DNA of 64,000 nucleotides from Lethocerus indicus (Eukaryota > Arthropoda > Insecta > Hemiptera > Belostomatidae), in assembly GCA_019843655.1 (NCBI GenBank), contig JACDQD010000007.1, positions 24,136,365-24,200,364 on the forward strand, given 5' to 3'. Of the stretch, positions 1 to 11,700 are shown piece by piece. Under the pieces are notes generated by a model. It did not search any database, had not been told where the DNA came from, and saw only the letters and a list, made by a program, of their open reading frames with translations. Position 1 is the stretch's first letter. Each line of letters begins with the position of its first letter. The position numbers and the translations under genes are program-made.

Positions 1-3000
1 TCCGTGGGAGCTCCCCCGACCATTGTTATTCATAGTGAAGGGTTACGAGCAATAAAGCCGGGGTTGGAATAGAGTCTAAGGTGGGAAGCCGGGGCTTTTC
101 CGAGAACCGAGTGCCGGGCGCTGCCAAAATGAATTATCGCCGGGGCCAATTGTGAGGCCGGCAGGGTCCATCAACCTCCTCCGCCGGCCTCCTCCACCTC
201 CTCATCCAGCTCCGGCTCAGACTCTTTATGTCGATCGCTTCAATAGGACGACATCATTTCCCATTGTCGGCCGGCCGTCGACTCCTAGAGAGCCTCGAGG
301 CCTCCTTCCGTGCAGTTCATTAATGAACGGCGAACATATATCATTAACCATTAATATATATAGCTCCTCCTCACATCGGGGACTCGTACATATTATACAT
401 AAAACGGAGGGTACATATTTCCGTTAACGATTTTGCGAAGGACCCAGTTCAGTTTCAAAATACAGTTGTAAATTATTAATATAATCGGGTAAATTATAAA
501 CGAACATTAAGGAAGAGTAGGATAGAATAGTGGATATAAAAACCCCAACACGAATAGCGACCCACTTTCCGACCTCAGATATGCAATTAGAAATAAACTC
601 ATGCAAGCTAAATGCTTTCTAAATTAATAATGCCGACCCGTCGCAGCATACAAATGAAACAAAATTAAAGAGGCGGTTATTAGGAGAGAAGTTTGCGACC
701 GGCCGAAAGGGGGTTTGAATCCAGCGCGGAATATAAAAACGGGGGTTTGAAACTGGAGCGAAGAGTTTTCCATATTTAATCGCATTTCCTCCGCCTGCAA
801 CTAGAGCTTATCGGCGTTGACTGTCTCCGCCGGCTGAATTATTGAAACCGCTAAAGGAAGCCGCGGGGGTGGGGCAGGGACTAAGTTGTTCGGATTGCGT
901 TTCGAGGTCTGCTTAAAAAAATAACACCAAAATACACTTTGTACCGTCGACCGAGAATAAAACCTGGACCGGAAAAGAGTCGAAAGTTTAAACTGTCCGG
1001 AGAGTGAGGTGAAATAATCTAAAATTCCGGGTCCTGGGGTCCACGGCCCCATCGCGACGACATACATATAACATTAGACAGCAATCCTCACATGTACTCA
1101 GATATTAAAAGCACACATCTTTTGTTTTGTAAATATATGGTCATGGACTAACGAACGACCAAATAATGGAATGAAAATCATAAATATGTTACTTTTTTTA
1201 TCCAGCACATTATTTCCCAATTCAAATTGCATCCCGTTTGCGAAACGCAAGGGATTTGCGAAGTCCGTATAGTTTGAAGAAAGAACATTATTTATAGTAA
1301 TTCGCGCTTATAATCGATGATTTTTATTGAAACTGCCGCTATTGACAAAAACATATTAAATGCTTCGGGTTATTATTCATATACAGGCGAAAAAATATAT
1401 ATTTCTTTACACCAAAGTTAAAAAAAAGAGATTATTAAACGACGTGAGGGCGACATACGAAATTACTCCGGGCGCCCACACCTCAACGCAGCCATATGCA
1501 GGGAAAATTAAAGCCCACTTACAGCGCAGTTTTTAATAGTCCATCGAACGTCAGCGAAAGTTTCAGTTCCCTGAACTATAACTTAATACCTTATTATTTT
1601 CCGTCGTAAAATGTCCATTCATAAGATAACTTGAAATATTTTGCAACCGCCTCGAGTAGTGTCTAATGTTACACACCTAAATTACACAAGAACAGGAGGT
1701 ACGCGGCAGTAATCGATTTATATAAAAAAATATATATAAATAAAACGAGTTAGACCGATACCGGTTTTAAACCGGGAATCAATTGCGCGGCTCCAGTAAT
1801 GATATCCCTAACTAGTACGACCTAACGGCCACTGTCGTTGTAACAACATCGACTAGCCGCTAATTAATAATTCATTTAGTTGTCAGTTAATTTTTTCTTA
1901 TTCTTATAGCCGCACCTGATAACAACCCTTAGAGAATGAAAAATTTAATTTCATAAAATATAAAATAATACAAGAGAACATAATAAAAAAGCTTTACCTA
2001 AAGACGCCCTCATTAAATTAAATAATATTTTTTGAAATTGAAAGTACTTACAAAAACGGAATAGATATCTTCCCCAAACCACAAAAATTTGACACTACGC
2101 ACCTGCAACAAAAGGAAAACATACGAAATTAGTAATTTCAATTTTAGTATATTTGCGTAATATACTAGAAATTATTCTAGAAATAGGTAAGCAAAAAATT
2201 ATTAATTATTAATAGTCACGTTTAAAGGAAATCTGAGTCATAAATAGGATGCTGTCGCTTATTAAATTTCGTTATTAGAATATTGTAAGGATTTTTTTAT
2301 TATGACGAATTGTCGAGTTAATACCAGTGGAGCACCAGGACATTGCCTACACCAAATTAAATGGTAAAAGATAAGACCGAATACAAAATATTGAAACAGT
2401 CACGTGACCATACGAAACCCATTCGTCATCGCCGAGAAAATCATGTACGATTGTGGCGGTAGGAAAAAAGAAACAAATTAAAAAACCTAGAAGGGCGTTC
2501 ATCTCGGATCGGGTACAAAAAAAAGGAACGTAATGGGAACCCGTTTCCCATCCTCAACAAAATCGGTTTTAATAACCGAAATGGGACGTAATCTCGTGCT
2601 AATGGGCCCAAAGACAGAGGGGGCCACACGTAATGACGCTAAAAGGATCGACGCAGGCGCGCGTACGGGCACAAAGAGCAAAAAGAAAAGCGGAAACTAA
2701 CGATGTAGATAGAGGGAGGAGGAGGGAGGGAGGAGGTGCTCCCTTCCCGCACCTTAAATGATACCCATGAAAAACCGACCCGATATCCACATTAGAATTT
2801 CCAGACAGTTTTTCTCCCCCGGGGGCCGACAGCTTTTTGCCGGCCGCCTACCTAATTCACTGGCAACAAGGCGCAACCGAAGGCAGTCCGGTATAACACT
2901 GTAGGACAATAGTGGGGACGTCCCCTACGGTATATACAGGCAGAAAAGAAACTCGGGGAGGTGTTCCGCCTAAGAAACGCGCCGTGTTTTGTCTTCGCAT

Positions 3001-3571
3001 TTTTTTTTTATTTATCCGCCCCGGACCGGAACCGGTTTCTTGAAGTCTTCCAGAGGGAGGGAGGGGGCTTCGGCGGTCTATAAAGTTTTTATGGTTAATT
3101 TCCATCATTTAATAGTGTGGGGGCCCCGCGACCACAGTAAATGTCCCCCGAGTTATTAACTACGGATACATAAACATACACCTCCAATTTTACCGTCGCG
3201 TCCACCCGGAGCGATCTCCACGCTCCTCTCTCACTAGGCCTAGGATCTCCGAGACAATCAGGCTTCAACGGAAAAGTATTTAAGAACCACGAATATTTAT
3301 ATTTTAATACATATAATTACATTACTGCCATACGAAATGACGATCCCGTCGTTTGAATTGAATTCACTACTCATGTTACTCTAACATAGATGTACAGTTC
3401 TGGAAATAGTAAAAGTTAAAAGAAAATAATTGAACATGTTGGGCCGTATGTCCGTCTGTATGGCGGGACGCTACGAGAGCCGGTATACAACTCAAGCTGT
3501 TATTTCTGCAACGGTGTGGATTCTACGAGGAGTGAAACGTGTAAGGTGCACGACCCGAGAAGGTTAGATCC

Positions 3572-3572
<1 letters not shown>
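1..3572. other. Anonymous non-coding DNA
   Basis: I recognise no gene here. The longest open frame is about 91 codons (152-427, plus) and is proline-rich low-complexity translation of a CCTCC-rich stretch. Roughly 1100-2440 is strongly A+T-rich with frequent stops in all frames. A GGA/GGGA-rich purine tract lies at 2711-2736, and a T run followed by TATTTATCC near 3000-3015 looks like a reverse-strand A tail, but no element body could be recognised beside it. Confidence 0.6.

Positions 3573-3608
<36 letters not shown>
3573..3608. repeat. (TC)n microsatellite
   Basis: An uninterrupted TC tract of about 18 units, followed by degenerate TC-rich sequence to about 3630 (TCTCGCTCTCTGTCTGTC). Open frames crossing it on both strands encode only Ser-Leu or Arg-Glu repeats and are artefacts of the repeat. 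Confidence 0.97.
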
Positions 3609-3612
<4 letters not shown>

Positions 3613-3630
3613 TCTCGCTCTCTGTCTGTC

Positions 3631-6608
3631 TAATGAGTGTCATTATCGTGGACGTATGGAAGGCGAGGGGGAGGTGTGAGGGAATGCCGCAGTCGTAATC
3701 CATTATTACGATTGCTTTCTTTATTTGTAGTAGCCCGGGCCTGTAGCAACGCTGTAATTTTTTAGCTGACCCCCCCCCGCCCCTCCTTCCACCAATACCT
3801 CAAAGCCGGGACCATAAGGGGCCCCAAAATTCTAGTTCGTACACCCCGGGGCTGCGGTCCGAGAACGCGGCTGAGGAATTATCCGTAATTTCGTTCGCGG
3901 ACGATTTACAAATTAAAAAATTTGAAAGTACCGGACGGAGTATGTACACTCGGATAAAAAATTAGGGATGAGTTATACCCCCGGACGGGCGGCGATAATT
4001 TATACCATTGAAACCAATCGCAACGCGCGCGATTCAACACCGACTTGCCCGGGCCGTTGGCACGTTGCAATACAATTTTCTCTTAACACAGCTTCCTATT
4101 TATCTACTACTGTAGGGAAAGATGAAGAGGTGGCAATATGTTACAAACGAAAAGATATACAAATATGAGTTTCTGTTTATAATTTTCAATTGAATCGTTC
4201 AAATAAATACTCTCATTATTATATGTGTCATTTTCCTTCAATTCCAAACTATTAGCGCCTTAATTATTAAACTGGGAAGTACCGAATCCCGGCGCAATAT
4301 TGCAACAATCCTTTTGATTGCTCTCAGGGCTGAGCACAATATGCAGATAATGACAGAGATTGGGCCGATTTGCTTCAACAACAATCGGACTCGTGGACAC
4401 ACAGGCGGACTGTTGCGAAATTCAATTGTTTCTCTCTTCCCAGACAAAAAGATCCCTACTCCGCGCCCCGGTCCCAGACATATCGAGATTGAGACCGGGG
4501 AAAGTGAAGACCGGCTTCGAATTGGACTACCAGATAGCGGAATCGGGGAGCAGTCGGACGGGTTGTAGAAATTAATTAAGTGACGAAATATAACTGGATT
4601 CTATATTGTGCTCTTCTGAAATGTCTGACCAAATTCCAATCATTGAACCCAATTAACGATTATACCGCTTGTTCGGAATATTTTTTTATTATACTATATT
4701 GCTTCTCCAAACTGTAATTTTATTTATTTTTACTTATATATATAAAATTATTATTGAGGTTACAATTAATCAACGTCAATTAGTATGCGCCGGCTATACC
4801 AAACGACTTTATATTGCAGCCATTTCGTTTATCTTCTGCATACTGCATAATAATATCTCATTATTTACTATATTATTTCTCTGAAAAACTGTTATTAATT
4901 CCCCCGTTTCGCATTTTGTTCACGAATCATTAAGGTAAGTGTAACGTAGACGCAGATGATTATTTTCAATAAACAATTATATCTCCATCCATTCGAGTAA
5001 GAACAGTCCTACGATCCGCAAGGAAGCTGACGACTACAAGGGGAGGATCGTAAAAACGACGAACAGAGCACGGCGTCGTTACGGCTTTCGCTGGAAATTA
5101 AACCCGAAGATTAACAGTTTAATCGAATCCAATTTAGACGCCGGCCGTTTAAAAACTCGCGAACGGGCCTCGAGAATTGTTCCATTGAAAGGGGGTCGTA
5201 AACACGGGTAACGAGTTGATCGCGCGATTCGAGTAAACGCCTTTAATGGGGTGTTGTAAAAAGATTTCTATTCGGCCGTACGCGGCCAGAATCCGTGCAC
5301 TCGGCTGTAATTGGTTCTGGTAATATTAATTGGTCGTCGAATGGCCGGCCTGCAACAAAACAAGAGGACACGGAAACGCGATTAAAAAGTGTTTTTCCCC
5401 CCCGGTGAAGGTTGAGAAGAAAAAACTTTCATGAATTACACTATACATAATGATATAGAACGAAGATCCTTGCCAAAATATGAGGACAGACTGATTTATC
5501 CAGAAATAAGAGTTCACCTGGCAAGGCTAGTCCCCATAGCCCCGAAGCCATAGAGCCAGGTTATTACTCCTTCCCCGCAATTATCCGCGCATCGAACGTA
5601 AAAATGTTTAATAACTTTATAATAACAATGCGTCTAATGATAGTGTGACGCGATTGCGGCTCCGTAATAGTGCACGTCCCTCCTCTGTTGCTTTTCGTCG
5701 TCGAGCCCTAGAATTTTGTCCTTCCAAGAATCGGTCGTGATTTAACGCCGGGATTTTTATCCGGCGTATAATTCCGCCGGTTTTTTCCTTCCAACTCTGT
5801 GCCTGTACTGTGGATGTTCGGTAAGATAAAAATTCCAAAATTAATTAAATCCCGAACCGAATGTTTTATTACAATAAAGAACGGTCGTCCTGTCGATATG
5901 TATTGGCGTTTGAAGTTCGCGTAATTACAGATCATAATTGAGCCATAAAATGAAATAGCGAAAAAAAATTTCGCTGAAAGGGTATTTGCCCGAAACCCGG
6001 AAATTATTCGGGCGGACCGGAATGCAGTCCCGGTCTCGACTTCGCACGAAAATACGCCTTTCGCGACACGTCCCACCCATGTCCTCGTGAATATGCACAC
6101 TGCGATCGTGTTTAAAAAAGGAATTTCACCCGGCGAGGAGAGACAAGTGGCGTGAAATGGGAGCCTGCTGGCTGGCTAAGTCCCCCCGGTTTTATTCCGG
6201 AAATAAGAGCGGGGGTGGAGAGCACGTGCTCCGACCATCCCCCGTACGACATTTCACAGCGGCCACCTCCTCCTCATACTTTTACAGTGTCCGCATTACG
6301 AACTCTCGCGATAACGGACGCAGCAACCCAGTTATTATTACTCGTCCCTTTATATCTCCCCGGCCACTCCTAATATTGCCAAGAAACACCGAATGTATTA
6401 TACACCGAACATACCCCCATTTCTCACCGCCCGAATTTCCATTCCTTCTTAAAATATTAAAACACGATGAGTGTGAATTTCGATTAAGAATATTTTATAA
6501 TAAAAATGTTCAGCTGAATAACACACGATTACTTTACTCATTTAAACCCAAAATACACTATGTTATAAACGGTATTTATATTTCTCTAAGTAACAGCCTG
6601 GCGAGTGT
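3631..6608. other. Anonymous non-coding DNA
   Basis: No gene is recognised. A run of 9 C lies at 3770-3778. Overlapping short frames at 4314-4575 and 5617-6100 have no recognisable domain. A 215-codon open frame at 6157-6804 extends past this block; it has no recognisable domain and crosses the repeat fragment at 6609-6655, so I do not call it a gene. Confidence 0.5.
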
Positions 6609-6655
6609 TTCTTTAACCTTAAAGTCTGAACTAATTTGCTACTTCATCTTGGGTG
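6609..6655 (+). repeat. Dispersed repeat fragment, copy 1 (AACTAATTTG family)
   Basis: The segment TTTAACCTTAAAGTCTGAAC, continuing CTAATTTG and then CTTCATC plus GGTG, matches 47441-47486 with only a few substitutions and small indels. The core TTAACCTTAA...GAACTAATTT also appears in reverse complement at 40345-40375, attached to a fold-back element. It is probably a shard of an old transposable element; no end or target-site duplication could be set. Confidence 0.55.
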
Positions 6656-6953
6656 CGTACTTGCCGTCGGTTTCGCCCCACGGATCTTCGTTAGGGAAAA
6701 ACTTTTTCTCGTTTCCGAGCAAAGCACCCTTCCTTCCCTGTCCCGCAACAAGGAGGGGCGTTCGGACCGACGGTGCGAGAAGCCCCACGGAGGGAAAACC
6801 GTAATTCACTTTCCCGTGAAAAAAAACCCTTCCTGAGAATTTTCTGAGCGCCGTAAGGGACTACATGCCGCATTGTTCCGGGTTTTTTGTCGCGGGAAGC
6901 GTCTAATTTAAAACTTATTCCACCCCCAAAAACGCCCACACAAAACAGTCTGT

Positions 6954-7343
6954 TTATCATACCTGTTTTGTGGTCTTCGAGGGGTTGGAATACCGTAGAT
7001 TTCGTGTGTTCCTGTCTCCTATCGCTGGTTTGGTCTTTTGTTAGACTTTTTTCGGCTGCTCGCCATCTTCAGTAGCGGTGTTATCTCACTGCACTGTCAC
7101 TTGTACTGTGGTGGTTGTCTGTTTGTCGTGTGTATATATACGTGTCTTGTTATTGTGTTTTTGGGGGAAGTTATTGACACAGTACAAGTGACAGTGACAG
7201 TGCAGTGAGGATGCTCGAAAAACATCCAAAGTGCCAAAAGTGACTAACACCGCTACGGAAGATGGCGAACTGCCGAAATAAGTCTAGCAAAAGACCAAAC
7301 CTGCGAGAGGAGACAGAAACACACGAAATCTACGGTATTCCAC
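6954..7343 (-). mobile_element. Fold-back element copy 1, the longest, with 8-bp flanking repeat
   Basis: About 390 bp forming a large inverted repeat. The left arm runs from GGTTGGAATACCGTAGATTT (about 6974) to ACTTGTACTGTG (7111). The right arm runs from CACAGTACAAGTGACAGTG (about 7178) to CTACGGTATTCCAC (7343), leaving a loop of roughly 65 bp with a TATATATA core. The exact 8-bp direct repeat CAGTCTGT borders it at 6946-6953 and 7344-7351. The left end, TTATCATACCTGTTTTGTG, matches in reverse complement the right end of the copy at 51488-51597, whereas the right end lacks this terminal segment. It has no transposase or reverse transcriptase. The short frame starting MANCRNKSSKRPN at 7262 is only a translation of the right arm and recurs in other copies. 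If the conserved end is the 3' end of a retrotransposed transcript, the element lies on the minus strand. Confidence 0.8.
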
Positions 7344-7351
7344 CAGTCTGT

Positions 7352-8708
7352 GTGTCTTGCGCATGTCAGACGGGGGGACTCCTGTCAACGGGAAACCGAA
7401 ACCGTCGGCCGAATAAGCGGAGAGTGGGCGAAGACGGAAAAAATTCATTTAAAGTGCACTTCGCGATAAAAACTCACTTTGCCGTGCCGGAGAAAAAGAG
7501 TAAAAGAAACCGTCTCCGGGATGTAAAAGGTACCGAAATTCAATTTTTGGCCCCCCGTAAGCGCCCCTTTGTACGATACGGGCGGAAAACTGAATACCCC
7601 CCCAAAAAAAAAATTTCAACACAACTCGAAGTCGAAGTGAAGCGTCTGATTAGTTTAGCCGAACCCCCGGCACCGAGTCCTGCTCAATCCCGCGGGAATT
7701 CTCCGTCTACCCGTCGGCCACTCGTCCCCGACTTCAGAGTCAACGAATTAGGCCACGGTACTCCGTTACCCTCGTTCTGACGAAGGCGACACCACGGCGT
7801 ACACAGAGCTCGGCGGATGTGACAACTCCAGTTATACAACTCGGCCCAGTAATACGCCGCCGCACCGACGAATCCATTAAATCCGACAGGTACACCGAAA
7901 ACCAATCCTACTCGATAATGCACCCCGTCTGAATCCATAGTCATAGTAGCCGCCGGATTACCCGAAATACACGGCACAAAATCAATAGAGATATATATTC
8001 TATACTAATTCCAAGATAAGCTATAACATTTAAATATATTTAAAATATAGTAAATATCAGTAGTTCAGTTGTACAATATATTCATGGGAGGACGTTGCAT
8101 ACAATATGCGCACAATGCGTGGGGATTTTCTCCATGATAAAACGGTTAATCTATAAGTACATAATGAATAATCACAATCTACGTCCTGGAAGCGGAATCA
8201 GGTGGATTTCACAAATAGCGTCATCCTGGAACTAAGTGTAGAATATTGGGTGGAAAAGATTGCCGGAGCGATTCTATTTTCTATCGGGCATTCAGCTCCC
8301 AACCTGTTCCCTGGGATGTAAATAACTGCAGGAATTAAGTACAATCAAGGCTTTAATGTTTTTCTAAGCAAAAATTATAAACGTTGATACCAGATTTTGT
8401 GGTCATTTTCACTTGACACCGGGTATGTTCGAAAGGCTCGGTGTATAAACGAATTGAACACTATTGGAGGGGATGGAGAGATGGAGGGAGGGAGGGAGGG
8501 AGGGGGATTCGTTTAAAACAAACAGGGGGGTAGCGCGACCCCAGCGGGGATTGGACGGGGCCGCCCGCTCAGCCCTCGGCGGAAATCGCCATTAGCGCCC
8601 GACAAATGTAATTGCAAGCGCAAACATTCGGGCAGTGCAAATATTCGGACGCGGAGTACACACAATTAAGACAATTAGCATTTAGCCGCCCATCCCGTAT
8701 TAAACCGC
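7352..8708. other. Anonymous non-coding DNA beside the fold-back element
   Basis: An open frame entering from the fold-back arm continues to 7780, giving 172 codons rich in Lys and Arg in the unique part. I see no recognisable domain and treat it as chance read-through from the repeat. A GGGA-rich tract lies at 8481-8505. Confidence 0.5.
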
Positions 8709-8731
8709 CACACACACACACACACACACAA
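8709..8731. repeat. (AC)n microsatellite
   Basis: An uninterrupted CA/AC tract of about 11 units inside otherwise non-repetitive DNA. Confidence 0.95.
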
Positions 8732-11700
8732 GCGCGCCCGATAATGCCGAGAAAAGGTACAGGATAGATTCAATTTGGCCGCTACTCCAACCGAAAGCGA
8801 AACACTGTATTAACACTTTCGACACTATACTTTGTATTTCATTTTTATCGACTCCCCAAACGCCGGCACGCGTGAAAGGGCTCTCGCTGTACGACGACGT
8901 AAAATTCCAATACAATCCCCCGGCATTTTTGCTGAAACTGAAATTTCAGCGCTCGCCTCTAAACGCCTCTTGTTCCGAAACGTATACCTAAGTTCATTGT
9001 TCTTCCAATATGTACCGGAGGAATTTATAGTGAAACTCCACAGTATAATGAATATCACGGACTATAATATAGGATGCTTTTCCTCACAACTTTCACTTGA
9101 CGGGCTAGCCAAAACTTGAAATTCGGCGTATTCCTTTAGGTAAACAGGAAGTTATTCAATCCAACTCTACCTTCTTTCCTTCGGACGCGACTTATACGGT
9201 GAATGGAAGATTGGATGAAATTGGAAGAACGTTAACAGTACAGTTTGGTTAAAATATACATATATCGTGTATATAAATTCTAAAGTTTCACAAACGGCAA
9301 ATTGATCATTTTTCGACACCATCTCCATGACAAACAACCGCGTGACTTTCACCCGTTCATCGATGGCTGCAAGATTCACCTCTGAACAAGAAGTCAAGAC
9401 AGCCTAAAATATTTTTTAATGAGGAAATACGAATGCTGAATAAAATGCGGATTAAATCGAATTTATTTCATCATTTCTGAAAGTTGATTAAAATAAATTC
9501 TACAGGGGGCGGATAATTGACTCTGTTAAACTTAAACCAACAACAGAATACAAGTCACTATCCATATCTTATCTCCCCCCGGGGCCTTTGATTGGGTAAC
9601 GTCGCTTAGGTCTTTGCCAATATGTGTTGTGGCTGCGATTCGTAAGCCGGCGATGATTAGTTTTTAAAAGTGGGCTGTCTATGCCGCGCCAATCGCCTAT
9701 TGGGAAAGGGTTGTCACGGCGGCCTTTGATAAACTGCCGGCTGTACGTGGATTGGGGAGTCTTCATCTTCGGGTCACGATCCGGTTCCATTTTGTCCTTT
9801 TGCCAGACAGCGGGACGACTCCGCGACTCATTTTGCCCCCGGCCCTGTCTCCAGACTGTATTTTATACGCACAACGCGTGCGTACCCCAATGAACGCAAG
9901 AACGCATTTCTCCCGTATTTCCAAACCGGAAAGCGTATGTCCCGTCGTTAATTTCCGAAGAATGAAGAGAAGCGGCACTCATAAGTTTGTGAACATTAAA
10001 AACAATGCATAGGTGTAAATCGTCCATAAAGTTTCGCCTGAGTAATCTATCAAACCAGTGAACCGTAATACGTGGGCGTCTTAAAAATTCACGCGTTTCC
10101 TACGATTATTCTTAATTGGGAATTGTTTTTTATAGTTGAAATTTGTTGTTGGAAACTGGCATTCGAATCTACCTTCATTAATAATTTCTACCGATTAAAC
10201 GAGAGGGACTCATGAACTACAGTATACTAATTAGAATTCAGCTAGGTTGTTTGTTCCCTTAACTCCTAGTGCTTCCCAACTGAAGTGCAGTCACAATTTC
10301 ACCGGTAAAAAAAATACGAAAAAACTGTGGAAGAATTACAACAGATTGAAATGAAATTAATGAACGCGTGCAAAAACATGTATAGGAAGAACTGTAATAC
10401 TGTGTAATACAAAGAATCCGTACGTGTTAAGGTTTTTATTTATCTGTGTGGTTTATCCGTATCACCTAATTTGGCCTTTATTATTTAAATATTGCCTTTA
10501 TAAGTTTTATTTAACTGAGACCTTAACAGAAGATATTGTTATAACAATGTGACGTCAAATTCTACGGTCGTCGATGGTATTTCTATATTTATAAATATAC
10601 ACAGCGGTATTTAGATAGACAGCGCTGAAGAATGCCGCCGGCGATATTACAGGAATCTCGGCGTGTTGTGAGGGGCGTAAATTTCAGCTCTCGATTTAAC
10701 TGTAATTTAACAGACTCGAAGAAAATAACGACCAATAATAAAAAGGCCGAATTAGGAAAAAGAGGAAACGGACCGCCCTTATAAAGCTCGAAACTTCTAG
10801 TAGTGCATTGGGAATATAATAAATTTGAAAACTAAAGCCGAGTCTAAAAAGACGTGCGCGCGTTCGGGTCTGGAAACCGATAAAAGGGAGCATTAAAAGT
10901 TTCCGTCCCCCCATTCCCCACCCCCCCCTACCCAACTATAAACCGACCCGAGTTATCTAATAAATCTAAAGGCGGGACTGACTAGTTGCCAAGGTTGAGA
11001 CAGAAGAAACGTTTTAAACAAAGACAGATACAACAACCAGATGTGGGGGAACTTAAAAATTAAAGCGGGAAGATAGAGCAAACTCCGCCTCACACTGTCC
11101 ATTATTTCTAATCCAGTTGATGGATCAAACTTGTAAAATATTTTTTGTTTGAAAGAAATAATGAAACCAGATTTATGCAATCTATATTTCAAAACACTGA
11201 AATTGACAATGGTGGTACGAGAAGGCTGTGACAACAGGCAATTTAATGCGATAAAAGTTTTATTTTAAAATCTAAAGCCGATAAACTGCGCGCATTTTAT
11301 GTATGTAGATTAAATCTTACACGGACTATAAGTGACAGTCATACTGGCACTTAGAGAAGAAGGATCGCTAGAAAATGTAGATTTGTTCTCGTGGAAAATA
11401 AACGGATACAAACGGTGGAATTACCATTACCGGTCCCAATATAACTGCAAGAAAATCAGTTTGGAAAGTAGGCTAGAATGAATAAAAAATGTCGATAACG
11501 TAACAAAACATAACTTTCCGAAAAAAACTTTCTATAAGCATTAATATTGGAAAATAAATTACATAGACGTAACGAGTATTGAACAGTGACTGTACACTTT
11601 CGTTTGTTGCCGGCCTAGGAATGTTTCCACTTTCTTCCACCGTCATCGTCATTTCGATTACAAACGTATCATCGCTCTCCGCGATAATATTTCTGTCGTG

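Noticed and set aside
2995..3115. T9 run as the reversed poly(A) tail of a minus-strand LINE
   Set aside because: No ORF2 tail signature and no matching direct repeat on the far side were found.
3500..3703. Frames on both strands through the TC tract
   Set aside because: Microsatellite translation (Ser-Leu and Arg-Glu repeats).
7051..7072. Calling the arm motif a working hammerhead ribozyme
   Set aside because: An extra base sits at the start of stem II and no cleavage triplet follows stem III on either strand.
7262..7780. 172-codon plus frame starting in the fold-back arm
   Set aside because: The first 30 codons are the repeat arm, which recurs in other copies; the rest has no domain and no sign of splicing or conservation.
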